Assembly (NCBI RefSeq): GCF_026745355.1 | Contig: NC_079210.1 | Coordinates: 27,084,529-27,148,528, forward strand | Direction of reading: 5' to 3' | Length of the DNA stretch: 64,000 nt | Source of the DNA: Beta vulgaris subsp. vulgaris | Lineage: Eukaryota > Streptophyta > Magnoliopsida > Caryophyllales > Amaranthaceae | Shown here: positions 23,985-34,525 of the stretch, piece after piece | Layout of the letters: every line of letters begins with the position of its first letter | How positions within the stretch are numbered: the first letter of the stretch is position 1 | Translations under genes and position numbers: made by a program | The notes under the pieces: generated by a model | What the model saw: only the letters and a program-made list of their open reading frames with translations | The model's database searches: none | Told to the model about the DNA's origin: nothing

Positions 23985-24085
23985 GGAATGATGTAACGAT
24001 GCAAATCATAACCCATCTCCTGATTATTGAACTCTAACCCCCTCATCTCCTAGACGTTTTTCTCTCTCTTTCTCTCAAATTCCAT

Positions 24086-24388
24086 ATGGCTTCCTTATCA
24101 TCCTCCTCCGCTCCCGAATTTTCCTCCTCAAAGGAGGTTAATTCTTCTGAAATCAACCAACCCTGGCCACAAGAGCCAGCCCCTCTCCCTCCTCAAATAA
24201 TCTTAATTGAGGAGTCAGAGGAGGACGAAGAAGAGGAATACTCTTCCTCTGAAGATGAAATGGGCAACCCTTTTACATCAGAGGAGGACGTCTCTGGGAA
24301 CGCCTCTGAAGATTCTTCACCTTCTCCATTAGAGAATACTGGTGGGGATGAGGGTGATGATGAAGAGGAAGAGGAGGAAGAAGAGGAA

Positions 24389-24465
<77 letters not shown>

Positions 24466-24679
24466 GGAAGAATAAGAAGAGGAAGAATAAGAAGAAGAAG
24501 AAGAAGACGAAGAAGAAGAAGAAGAAGTTCCTCCTCCTACCCATCGATTGGAGGAGGAAGAAGATGATGATGAGCCTCTTGCAAAAAGGAGGAGAGTTCG
24601 TGGCAGTGGCAGCAAGCCCAAGGGGGACTATGGCAACAACGATTCTGACGCCTACAAGCAACCATCGCCAGAACCTTAA
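24086..24679 (+). pseudogene. Ser/Glu-rich acidic protein with two in-frame stops
   Basis: The ATG at 24086 begins MASLSSSSAPEFSSSKEVNS. A Ser/Glu region (EESEEDEEEEYSSSEDEMG) and a run of about 40 Glu from GAA/GAG codons (24359-24472) follow. TAA stops at 24473 and 24488 each differ from GAA by one base. The frame then stays open through more Glu codons to PPPTHRLEEEEDDDEPLAKR, a basic nuclear-localisation-like cluster (AKRRRVRGSGSKPKG) and a stop at 24677, 198 codons in all. The preserved frame beyond the stops suggests a recent loss, or a sequencing or collapse error in the GAA tract. No domain recognised. Acidic run plus basic cluster suggests a nuclear protein, by inference only. Confidence 0.5.
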
Positions 24680-24772
24680 GTACATGCCTAGTCTTAGGAA
24701 TTTAGTTCTAAGTTTATAATTATTGAAGATTCATAAAACCTTCAATTTAGGTTGTACTTTTATTTTAATTTT

Positions 24773-25156
24773 GGGTTTTTCTACGTTATACCCTTGTGTT
24801 TTTTCAATTTCTACGTTGTACCCCAAGCTTTTCGAAATTCCACACAGTTTCCTTAAACTTACCTTTTTCAACCGACAATGCCCCTACTACTGATTATACA
24901 TCATTAATTTCGTCTATTTTTTATATTCCGGTGGAACGAATCTAATTAGTGAATAACCTTCTAAGGGTTAAACTATGTATAAGTCAAATTAGTTCCAATA
25001 CATTTAAAAAAATAAATGAAATTAATGACATATAATCAGCAGTTTGGGCATCGTGCATTACCAAAGGTAAGATTGAGGGCACTGTGTAGAAATTTTTAAA
25101 AATTGGGGTAAAACGTAGAAATTGAAGAAGCACGAGGGTATAACGTAGAAAAACCC
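24773..25156. mobile_element. Mutator-type MITE, 384 bp
   Basis: Long terminal inverted repeats. The left end GGGTTTTTCTACGTTATACC is matched by the reverse complement of the right end, and similarity continues inward for at least 50 bp (CAATTTCTACGTT.TACCCC on both arms). Flanks TTTAATTTT (24764-24772) and ATTAATTTT (25157-25165) are a 9-bp duplication with one mismatch, which fits Mutator-like elements. The interior is AT-rich and non-coding. Confidence 0.85.
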
Positions 25157-25661
25157 ATTAATTTTTTATGAAATATAAAAATATTTTGCATATCTCATGT
25201 GTTTTTATGGTAATTTCGTTATTTTTATTATTCATCTATTTCATGCAATTTATAGTTTGTCTAATCAAATAATTAAATTCTAAAAAATAAATAAGATGAA
25301 TAATTTACAAAATAGTCATATCAAACAATGAATGACCAAAATTTAATTCCCATTAAAAAACATTTATACAATGACTCTTGGGAAACTAAAAATGAAATTG
25401 GCTTATCTTGGAACATGATTACTTCTAAAAAGTAATGATGAGGGTTCCACTTGGACATGTCATTAATATCACCGGTTTAATTCTTAAAAAATGTACAAAA
25501 ACAAGTTAAGACTTGAGGGATATTTAGTGGGTGATCCATGTTTATCCACTTTACCCACTAAGGGCAACGATACGGGATAAAAATAACTAATCGAAATTAA
25601 GATAACTTGACTACTTAATTAGATTTATTTGTAAAATAAAATGTGACACTTAGTTATCCCT
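25157..25661. other. AT-rich spacer
   Basis: Non-coding AT-rich sequence between the MITE and the TATA box of the first copy of the three-copy gene family. It may contain that copy's distal promoter. No repeats or ORFs worth naming. Confidence 0.4.
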
Positions 25662-25670
25662 TATAAATAG
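25662..25670 (+). promoter_or_regulatory. TATA box of tandem family, copy 1
   Basis: TATAAATAG, about 106 bases before the ATG at 25776. TATA-like sequences at similar distances precede copies 2 (TATAAATATG near 26600, or TATTTAAAG near 26736) and 3 (ATATATAAG near 27800). Confidence 0.5.
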
Positions 25671-25775
25671 GAATAATTATTTCATTTACGTATTATAAAT
25701 ATATCCCTAGTTGTTAAGATCAATTCACTATTTATATCCTTCTCTTCTTACGAAAATTCTTCATTCTAAAAGACA

Positions 25776-26294
25776 ATGGCTAATCCTCAAGTTATTGCTA
25801 TCCCTAACTTTCCTGGAGAATGTTGGAGGCATAGACTTAACATGGACATTGTCAAGGAAGATTGGAAAGAGTTTAAGGACGTTGAAACCAAAAAATGGCA
25901 AGTTAAGGTTCTCAAATACTTTGGAGAGGATCCAAAGATCCAACCAAAAGATTTAGAGGAAAAAGAGTGTAGGCCACAAAAATAGGAAGTGACATAGACT
26001 TTACAGCAACAAATCTTTGGCCCCTATTGGGAAAAAATGATTTGCTCAACCTCAAGATGGTATGTAAGGCTTGGGGGTGCAAACATTGTTAAATAGTTTC
26101 TTCTAGGTGTTTTCATAAGAAAATACCGAGTGGTTCAGTTGCAGAACAACACCAGCTTTAGAAGGTTGATCCAATACAAATGCACTTGTCGCTTATGGCA
26201 AGAGCATATAAGGGACACTGGTTTCCCTATGCCCTTGAATGATGACTATTCAAATGACGATGATCCAGATGTGGGAGAGGATGAAGAACCATAA
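25776..26294 (+). pseudogene. Unrecognised small protein, tandem copy 1 (F-box-like motif)
   Basis: The ATG at 25776 opens 69 codons: MANPQVIAIPNFPGECW, then NMDIVKEDWKEFKDVETKKW and YFGEDPKIQPKD. After the stop at 25983 a second frame carries IGSDIDFTATNLWPLLGKND and LLNLKMVCKAWG, which resembles the core of an F-box (L..LLG..DLL.L..VCK.W). A third frame gives FRRLIQYKCTCRLWQEHI and an acidic tail DDDPDVGEDEEP ending at 26294. AATAAA-like signals lie near 26436. The same three blocks recur in copies 2 and 3, so they belong to one ancestral gene of roughly 170-200 residues. I do not recognise the family. The F-box reading is inference. Copy 1 is broken by at least two frameshifts, or alternatively by unrecognised introns. 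Confidence 0.5.
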
Positions 26295-26870
26295 ATCATC
26301 ATCAGTTTCGCCCATCTTAGGGTAAGTTAGAATATTATGAAGTGTTGAACACTAGTTCATCTAATTTATTAGGTTTACTTTATCAACAATTATATGTTCG
26401 TAGTTTTCTTAAAATATGTAATAGTTGTTGATGATCAATAAAATAAGTTTTTATTTCATGATTAGACCTTATTCATATTAAGATCAATTTTTCTGTATAC
26501 GTACCAAATTATGTATGTACATTCATAATACTCATGCATTAAACTTAAACGTTTAAAAAAGTATGATGAATCGAAAAATTGAAATCTAGGCCCTAAGGTC
26601 TATAAATATGAAGTCATCATGAGGAGTACTATCAAATTGGTCAAGTTCTCTTCTAAATTTCTTGAAAAGTGATCCAAACACTTAATGGTTAATCCTAGGA
26701 GTTATTAATAAAATGACCATTATAGGAAAATCGGCTATTTAAAGAAGTTTGTGTCTAGAGATTTTATTCATTATTTCATCTCTACCTTACAAACTTAGAA
26801 AAGTTTTCCCAATTATCTTTCTCTCATTTTCACAAAAACATAAAAATATGTAATACAACCATCATTAAAA

Positions 26871-27422
26871 TGAAAGAGGCGATCTTGATGAAGATTTCTT
26901 CAATCATCACAAGACGTGGATATTGTTCAAGAGGACAAGGAAGCTTTTAAAGCAAGAAAAACCCAACAATGGAATGCTCACATGGCCAGGATTTTTGGAG
27001 ATAATCCAACCATGGAGCCAGAAGATCCAACATTGGCATAATCTAGCGCTACCAAAGTTGGCGCTAGCATGGACTTACTAGCCACTTTCATTTAGCCAAG
27101 ACTACTAGAGAATTCGCAAGATGAACTTCTCTTAGTCTGTAAGAAATGGGGGAAAGAGGTATGTAATACCTTGAACTTTCCGAGACCCCAGACTCTTACG
27201 TGGGCCTACGCTAAGAGTTTTTGCCTAATATGTACCCAAACATCTGTCAAGGTCATAAGGAGGGAGCTAGAGCAAGATGAACCCGAGGGTGTAGTAGTAT
27301 ATTTTAAGTGCCTATGCCAACTATGGGAACTCTGGGTCTCAGAGAACTTCTTCCCTTGGATGTATCTCTCCCTCTTGAACAGAAGATACGCCTGGGATAA
27401 CACTTATCACACTTCAAGGTGA
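26871..27422 (+). pseudogene. Unrecognised small protein, tandem copy 2 (best preserved)
   Basis: From an ATG at 26871 one shift leads into a frame reading DVDIVQEDKEAFKARKTQQW, FGDNPTMEPEDP, an in-frame TAA, VGASMDLLATFI, an in-frame TAG, then SQDELLLVCKKWGKEVCN. It continues open to 27422 through ELEQDEPEGVVVYFKCLCQL and WELWVSENFFPWMYLSLLN. Apart from the two stops this is a single frame of about 180 residues and gives the best picture of the family: an N-terminal 'DIV.ED...F......W.......FG..P...P.D' block, an F-box-like 'LL.VCK.WG' block and a C-terminal '.KC.C.LW' block. Polyadenylation-like AATAAA near 27676. Confidence 0.5.
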
Positions 27423-27865
27423 AATTTAACTATGTACCTGGAGATGGTTACTATTTTGCCGTTATAAGGTATCCGCATGATATGACATCGAAGATGAAGA
27501 CTACCATGCCATGGTAGGACTTGTTTGCCGGGATCATTTCCATAAGATTCCTATTAGGAATTTTGCTTTTGTTTAAAATTGTAATATTTATATACAAATA
27601 GATAAATCTTAGTTTTTACGAGAATTACCTCTAAAAGCAATTTCCCAAATGTAATGCGAAATACTAATTATTAATAAAATAATTATGTTTTATGGCATTT
27701 AAAAATTACCATGTGTCATTTGATGCTTATTTTTCTCTAACATAAATGTCTTCTAATTAAGCGGTTAAGAAAATAAGTGGTTAAGAGTCTAGATCTTCAT
27801 ATATAAGTATGTAGAAGGAAACAACATATCTGAAGGTCAGGAAACAACATATTTGAAGATCAGTA

Positions 27866-28597
27866 ATGGATTTTACTCGACTATCAATGTTTCATCCAAT
27901 ATCTCCAACATATAAACCTTATCCCTATAAATGTTTAAACCATCATAATGCAGTGGATATTATGTCTGAAGATAAGAATAAATTCACAAGAGAAGAGTCC
28001 ATCAAATGGAACACTACAATTGATAAGTATTTTGGCAAACATCCTATAATACAAAAGGATCCAAGATACGTAATTAAATAAAAATGCCTTTCATATAGGG
28101 TCAGATTTAAACTTGATGCAAGCATGGATATTTCCTAAACATGACTTAAAAGATCAGGTTGCTTCCTTATTGGTGTGTAAAAATATTGGGGAAAGGTTAT
28201 CATGGAAGAAGCATGGCAGCCAGACATGCCTTGGAGATATTTAAAAAGGCGCTTTGTTAAAGGAAACACAAAGAGCATAAAGATCTCGTGAATAGCGCAA
28301 GGATCATCTTTAAGAGATATAATATAATACACATGTACATGCCAAGTATGGCATAATCTCATGGTCCAAGGTTTAGGTCCCTCTTGGATGTTCTGAAATC
28401 ATCCTTTAGGACCAAATCTTAAACAAACTTTTCTAATGGATTTCATAATGGCTAGAAGAAAGATGGAATGAAGGCATGATAGATTATTTGTCTCTACTAA
28501 ATTCAGCCACCCTAAGGAGAAATTTGTTGATCATCTTAGAATTACGAAGGAAGCAACTTTCAGAATGCTTCTAAAAGAAATTGGTTATAGCTATTAA
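27866..28597 (+). pseudogene. Unrecognised small protein, tandem copy 3 (decayed)
   Basis: The ATG at 27866 opens 71 codons: MDFTRLSMFHPISPTYKPYP, then DIMSEDKNKFTREESIKW and YFGKHPIIQKDP, matching the N-terminal block of copies 1 and 2. After the stop, the same frame contains KLDASMDIS (the VGASMDLL equivalent). A shifted frame has VASLLVCKNIGERL, equivalent to the F-box-like block. The remainder carries many stops and ends near 28597. Copy spacing is about 1.0-1.1 kb (25776, 26871, 27866), all on the plus strand. Confidence 0.45.
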
Positions 28598-28662
28598 GCA
28601 TAATCTTTTGCTAATAATTTGTGAAATCTGAGCACATCACCTCACAAATCAGGGGGGCAATT

Positions 28663-29552
28663 TGTTACTACCATTTTTACATCATAGCTAGCATTTATTA
28701 TGATTCATTGAATTAAGCCCTAAAGGGTTTAACACTTATGTAAGTGAAGGCCCAATTATGTCAAGAAGCCCATGAGAAATAGTCAACAGACAACGATCCA
28801 TGAAAGAAAGCCTAATCGTCAGCAAAAATCAAGAGATAATGGTTGAAAGTCAAGCAACGCGAAAGATGATGACATGGCTGGAAGTTAATCTTATTATAAA
28901 GGCATGCAAGAACGTGGGTAATGCAACGTGATTATCATGACGCCAGAAAATGGCTGTTGTGATTTGAATCCTAAATGATTCATTCAAATCACTCCCCTCC
29001 AGGGAGCAAGGAAATTATACATGTCTTTGCAGTATAAATACAAGAAGGAACATAACAAACACATACACAACAAACGTGCAATTTACTTTCCTCTAGGGTA
29101 GCTTTACCTAGATTAGCCAACCCCCTTCTAGGGTTATAGTTAGCCTCTAGCCTAGAATTAAAGCATGTATTGAATGACCAAATTTGTTCAATCTTCAATT
29201 TAATTCAAAATCCATGGAGGTATTCATCTTCATGTTTATCCTTTAATTGTCCAGCCTGGTCTATCTTTAGGTGTGTTATAGAATTTTTCTAGAAGTTTGT
29301 GATGTAAGTGGGAATATTCAGCTTTAATTAATAGATTAATTATTGTGTTCATCATCATATTTAATACACGTCATCTAAATTATTACACGTTATAGTTTAA
29401 TTACATTAGGCCATAACAAAGTACGTTAGCAAGGTTTTATCAAAGTAAAACTGTTAACCCCTAGGGACTAAGACTCCCATGATATTCAATATCTAACTAT
29501 TGACTGTGCATTGACTTGTTTGCAAAGTCATCCAACTGAATTTGCACCAACA
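28663..29552 (+). repeat. Probable LTR (3' or solo) of an unassigned element
   Basis: A PPT-like run AGGGGGGCAATT (28651-28662) is followed by TGTTACTACC at 28663. A TATA box, TATAAATA (29033-29040), lies about 370 bases in, followed by an A/C-rich leader, and the block can end at ...TTGCACCAACA (29552). This PPT-TG-TATA-CA layout is that of an LTR on the plus strand. No second copy or target duplication is visible, so the borders are tentative. If it is a 3' LTR, the degenerate sequence upstream, including the three-copy gene family, could lie inside an old element. Confidence 0.45.
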
Positions 29553-29774
29553 CAATTAAATAAAGTGAATATAATATTAGGGAATTGACTAGGGAGTGAA
29601 AGGGGAAAAGAGATACACAAACAAGAGTTGAGTTAACAAAAATATGAGTTTCAAACTCACATATAGGGGTTGATTTTACGATAATAAGGGTTTCAAATAC
29701 ACAAACATGGGTCTGTTTTTTTTTTTTAAAAGAGGTGTCACCTCAACCTTTTATAATAATATAAGCCTGTGAGT
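29553..29774. other. Spacer with poly-T run
   Basis: Non-coding. A run of 13 T occurs at about 29709-29721. Nothing else recognised. Confidence 0.4.
29765..29774. other. Target-site duplication, left copy (GCCTGTGAGT)
   Basis: GCCTGTGAGT before the element is repeated exactly at 31461-31470 after it. A 9-11-bp duplication is typical of Mutator-like transposons. Confidence 0.95.
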
Positions 29775-31460
29775 GAGTTAAGTATCCAAGAGGGTACTGA
29801 ACTTTGATAGAAGTTTCAGTTAAGGTACTGAACATTCAAAAGTTCCAATTAAGGTACTCAAAATGGATGTCTGTTAACTTAAGGTACTGAACTTTGGTTT
29901 GTACCGTTAGCATCCCCAAAAATAAAAGAAAAATATGACATGGCATTATTAAAAAGAAAAAGCTGACATGATATTAATTATAAAAATTCCAAACTCTTTT
30001 CTCTCTTCTCTGATTCATCACCTTCTTTTCTCTCTCCTCTTATTCCTCAATCTCTTTTTACTTTTTACTACTCAAACTTTAATTTAACATTAATTCTCAC
30101 CATCAATCTCATCACCTCCTATATTAATCATACAATTTTGTTTCGTACTCTCACTCTCAATCTTAATGACCCATCAAAAATAAATAAAAAATATTAGTTT
30201 TTTTACAGGGTTTTAAAATGGAGATATAATGCCAACAAAACTGAATAATCATATTCAGTATAATTTCCACAAACTATCTCGACTTTTTTCTCTTCCTCTG
30301 TTTTTCCATTTCATCACTTTCTCTTTCACATGATTTGGTAATTATATTAACCAAATCTTCTTCACATAAAGCAAACCCTCTCCAAAACCCTAAATTTTTT
30401 TAAGAAAAGCAAACCCATTTTCTTTCTCCTCCACTTTCTTCTTTTATGGAGCTTCTTCAATTTGATCCCCTGTTGTAGTAATAGGAGTTCCTCTGTTTGA
30501 GTTTTCATCCAATCAAACAAACCAAAAAAGTGCCTTTTTTTCTTTAAAAATTTATATAAAAAAATAGTAAAAAAATGAGTGAAAAACATCACGTGAGAAA
30601 GAGGAGAGAGAAAGAAAGATCAGGGGAGCACCTCCACCTCCTCTGTTTCTTCCTAATACAAATTCATCTACCTTTGATTTTGAAGCAGTAAGTAATAGTA
30701 GTGATACTATTAAAAGATTAAGGTATACAACACCAACTTCAAGTTCTCAACGTCATCATCATCAATGGAAGCAGCAAAGCCCAATGGGCCTTGGTATTGG
30801 ACTTCAAGAATCAAGCCCATCTCCTTCAAACCCACAAGCCCAATTGACTTCCCCTGACTCATCTTCTTCTCCTAATCTCCTTCCTTGTCTCCTATTCCAT
30901 CATCATCATCAGTAGGTCAAGAACAACAACAACAACGTACAACAACAATTAAGAAAAGGGAAGTATGTAAGCCCAGTGTGGAAGCCACATGAAATGCTAT
31001 GGCTTGCAAAGGGATGGAGGGATCAATACCAAGGAGAAAGTCCAGGTTCGCATTCGAGTTTCGGACTCGAAAGTGGAGGCAGAGGAGGAATTGTAGGAGG
31101 TGATGAGATTGATAGTGGAAATTAAGATTAAACTAAAGTTTGACTCAGTTGGTTTATTAGATTGTTGAAATAAAAAGTAGTAAAAAGTAAAAAGTAAAAA
31201 AAAGGTGAGGAATAAAAGGAGAGAGAAGAAGGTGAGGAATTAGAGGAGAGAGAAAATTAATGTTATGCCAGCTTTTTCTTTTTAATTAATGTCATGTCAC
31301 ATTTTATTTTTATTTTTGGGGATGTTAACGGTACAAACCAAAGTTCAGTTCCTTAAGTTAACAGACATCCATTTTGAGTACCTTAACTGGAACTTTTGAA
31401 AGTTCAGTACCTTAACTGAAACTTCTATCAAAGTTCAGTACCCTCTTGGATACTTAACTC
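29775..31460. mobile_element. Mutator-like element with long TIRs and captured gene sequence
   Basis: A 1686-bp element with terminal inverted repeats of about 150 bp. The left end GAGTTAAGTATCCAAGAGGG and the reverse complement of the right end are identical over the first 55 or so bases and similar to about 150 bases (through TTGTACCGTTA.CATCCCC). It is flanked by a perfect 10-bp duplication. There is no transposase. The interior carries a CT-rich leader and a coding-like fragment (30622-31125). The structure matches a Pack-MULE, i.e. a non-autonomous Mutator-like element that has acquired host sequence. Confidence 0.92.
30622..31125 (+). pseudogene. Gene fragment inside the Mutator-like element (possible DNA-binding protein)
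   Basis: One frame stays open across 168 codons with a single internal TAG near 30913. First comes a Pro/Ser/His/Gln-rich part (PPPPLFLPNTNSSTFDFEAV, then SSSQRHHHQW, SSPSPSNPQAQL, SPDSSSSPNLLP). An Asn run and KYVSPVWKPHEMLWLAKGWR plus DQYQGES follow, ending in a Gly-rich tail. The spacing of W residues in VWKPHEMLWLAKGW recalls the first helix of trihelix/SANT-like DNA-binding domains, and low-complexity flanks are common in plant transcription factors. That is inference and the source gene is not identified. There is no in-frame start. An ATG at 30575 lies in another frame. Confidence 0.45.
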
Positions 31461-31470
31461 GCCTGTGAGT

Positions 31471-33716
31471 GAAAGTGATAACCTCTCATGATGAGCATTT
31501 TATCACTCCTCCTCTGGTTATTGGTCCATGTGATAAAATGTAATACTAAATTGTGCGTGCTAGTCCAGAAGTAGATCAGGAATAGTACATTTGGTGGGGC
31601 ACATAAATCAAGCGACCCAAGAACATACCAATTTTTTTTAAAAAGATCTAACAAAATCATTAAACGATTAATCTTCGAAAAGTTATTTAAATTCTAATTA
31701 AATTATTTGTACTTTCAATTATTTTTTTGTTATATATATGATTTATTTCAATATAAGGTCTTTAAAGGAACTCAAGATCTTCGAATTAACATGTTTAGTT
31801 CGATTATAGTTATCATCAATAATACAGTGTATTATCAATTCTATCATAGAAATATTCAATTTACAATTGTTTCTTTTTTCTATGTCTCTAACCAGACTCA
31901 AACTAGTATTTTTATGGATTTTTTTTACAGGATAATATTTTTCAGGCTTTAGTCTAGTAAATTACATTTCTCTTCACTTGTTTTCTCTATATGTAACTAA
32001 TAGTCATAGAGCGAAGGTTAAATAGCTAATTGTTTCACATATGCACCTTGTAACTTTCTTTTTTAATTCATATATTTTTTAAATAAGTGATACATTTTGA
32101 CCTATCTACTATAGATACATCTCACATTGATCATATTTACTAAATATAAAGATAAAAATGATAATATTATTAAAATATTATTGGATTTGTTTAAATGAAT
32201 ATTTTAATGATCAAATTTTTATAATTTTAACAAATACTTCCTTTATTTCTTTTTAATAATTGTTACATTTACACTTTTTATACATACTAATGCAAAACTT
32301 TGAGTATATATATATATATATATCTAATTTTGTATTTATAAAAATTATAAAAAATATATTAATAATTAAAGTGATGCCTTGATATATTAAAAGTTGAAGT
32401 GTATCACTTATTCATATATGGATAAAGTATTTTTAATAATTTTTCCCCCAAAGTACTAAATTTCATTTAAAAGGAAAAGGGGGTAATATCTACTTATTCT
32501 TCAGTTAAATTATTTCTTTTTAATAATATTATATATAACTAATGCAAAACACTCCACCTAGGTTCTTCAGTGCACCTCACACGTTAGAAGCGTAATATCT
32601 AATTATTCTGAAGTTCGGCTACTTTTCTAACAATTTTTTTTCCTTGAACGTTACATTATATATATCATAAGTTCATAACACATATCGAAACATAATGAGA
32701 AGATGAGGAGCTTAATAAATTGATCTTTCATTTATTAAGATGACCCATTAACCCTATGCTTTCCGTTATGAGTGTAGCTGATCTAGAACAATACTTCAAA
32801 GCAAAGCAACAACTAAAGATTCTTCTGATAATAAGTATGAAATTGACTTTAATAGATCCCGTGAAAGATAAGCATCTTGGAATAGCTTCTACACATAAAT
32901 AGGTTGAAAGAATATAGAGAGAGCATTGAACTCAATCTTCCAAAAAATGGTACCCATCACAACCATGTTTGATTTCTTCACAGCCACGATCATATTTCTC
33001 ATAAATCCTTCCGCATTCCACACCATTCACTATCAAGCTCATCCTACGGTTTCTAATATCGGTTTCGCATTCCTTGTTCCAGGTGGTCCAATTTTTTTTG
33101 CATAGCTTGACCAATTCTAAACTTAATTCTATGTCCCATGTACAATATCAACCACTATCAGTGCATAGTGTTTGCCGCTTAATTCATTATCACCAAATGC
33201 TTCTCAGAACAGGTCTTATATCTATAGAAAATGGAAGAGGTTCGAATCGATAGATCTACTCCTCCAAAGTTGTATCAGATATGGATATGAAACTGGGTTT
33301 GAAGAAGTATCATATCTCATCAATGATCGTAGTTTTGCCATAGTTAAATTATATTTGATTTAATTTTAGTAGATATGATTCTACAACTTCAAATTATACT
33401 TTGGATACTTATAACCCTGTTGGTTCAAGTGGTGACATGTTGCATCTTTCCCACTGAAATTTAAAATTCATTATTTGCTACAGTTTTATGGCGAGAATAG
33501 AGATGTATAGTTGTAATCGACCTCTAAGTGAGAATCATGTGTAAAGACAGCCTAAAGGATTTTGTATTTTTTTAAAAAAGATAGAGGAGTTTTTAATCAT
33601 AAGTGACCGGAAACATAATGTACGTGATACGCTTAGCAACAAGAAGCGACAAAATACATCTTCAAACTGAAGGTTTCCATTCTAACTTTATAGTTTTGTG
33701 TTTGTGTTTTATATGT
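31471..33716. other. AT-rich intergenic region
   Basis: About 2.2 kb without a supportable gene. A (TA)n tract occurs at 32305-32323. Between 32932 and 33150 a 60-codon minus-strand ORF has several Cys (KECETD, VECGRI, GCEEIKHGCDGY), but no family was recognised and there is no start or promoter evidence. It may be an exon relic. Confidence 0.4.
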
Positions 33717-33868
33717 AGGGGTGTGCACCTGCATCATGATCGGACTAGACCGAACCCGGTTAGATCGGTGGACCAAAATCTATATTTTTTCGGAATTTTT
33801 CATGTCTGGACCAAATTCTGGTCAGATTCGATCCAAATTTCCATCCGGACCGGTTTTTGCACACCCCT
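33717..33868. mobile_element. Small MITE (hAT-like ends), 152 bp
   Basis: The terminal inverted repeat AGGGGTGTGCA at 33717-33727 is matched by TGCACACCCCT at 33858-33868. Inner parts also pair loosely (GAACCCGG with CCGGACCGG). GGGGTGTGCA ends are common in plant hAT-type MITEs. I could not define a clean 8-bp target duplication, so the superfamily call is tentative. Confidence 0.6.
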
Positions 33869-34412
33869 TTTTGTATTTTCACAAAGTCGACGATGCAAAA
33901 ATGCAACTACTCATATTATCTTTGTTTTTGTTGGCAACTGTAACATATATAATACTGTTGATCCAAGCATACATTTGTTTAGATTGTTGATGTTTCTTTT
34001 ATGATTCTGGATATTTGGTAGAGTAGTTATATTCATATTTACTAGCTCTTGGACTATGCGCTATGCGTGGAGTCCCCAAAATATCAAACATTAAGTTGGC
34101 GTTGTAAGCTTTTGCAGGTTGAAAATCGATGGTTAAACGGCAAATTAATGAGCAACTGAACCGAATAAAACTGTTTTTTAACTAAACTGAATCAAATTGT
34201 TTTTAACTGAACTGTAAATAAAACTGTTCTAAATTGAACCAAATCAAACTGAATATAACAGTATTCACCTATACATAATTAAACTGTCTCAAACTGAATT
34301 GTTTGAAAATATAACAACTACTATCGTAATTTTTTAAATTTACCTAAATTATTGGTGTAAATGACTATTCATAAATTCATCTAATAAAGAAGAATACTTG
34401 CATAGTTGTATG

Positions 34413-34525
34413 GACCTTTGTGTATTTTATAATTCTCAATCGTTAAAACTCAATAAACAAGACCTTTGTGTATTTTATAATTCTCAATCGTTAAAACTCA
34501 ATAAACAAGACCTTTGTGTATTTTA
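34413..34525 (+). repeat. 48-bp tandem repeat, about 2.3 copies
   Basis: The unit beginning GACCTTTGTGTATTTTATAA and ending AACTCAATAAACAA is repeated without change, followed by a partial third copy. It sits between two copies of the motif AATACTTGCATAG.TGTA, which suggests a duplication event in this short stretch. Confidence 0.85.

Noticed and set aside
24193..24719. Ser-rich, Phe-rich and Lys-rich frames over the GAA/GAG tract on both strands
   Set aside because: These are other frames of the same trinucleotide repeat. Only the frame starting at 24086 has a promoter-like upstream region, a non-repetitive N-terminus and a meaningful C-terminus.
32932..33114. 60-codon Cys-containing minus-strand frame
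   Set aside because: Several Cys and acidic residues are suggestive of a small secreted protein, but there is no signal peptide, promoter or repeat of the pattern nearby, and I recognise no family.
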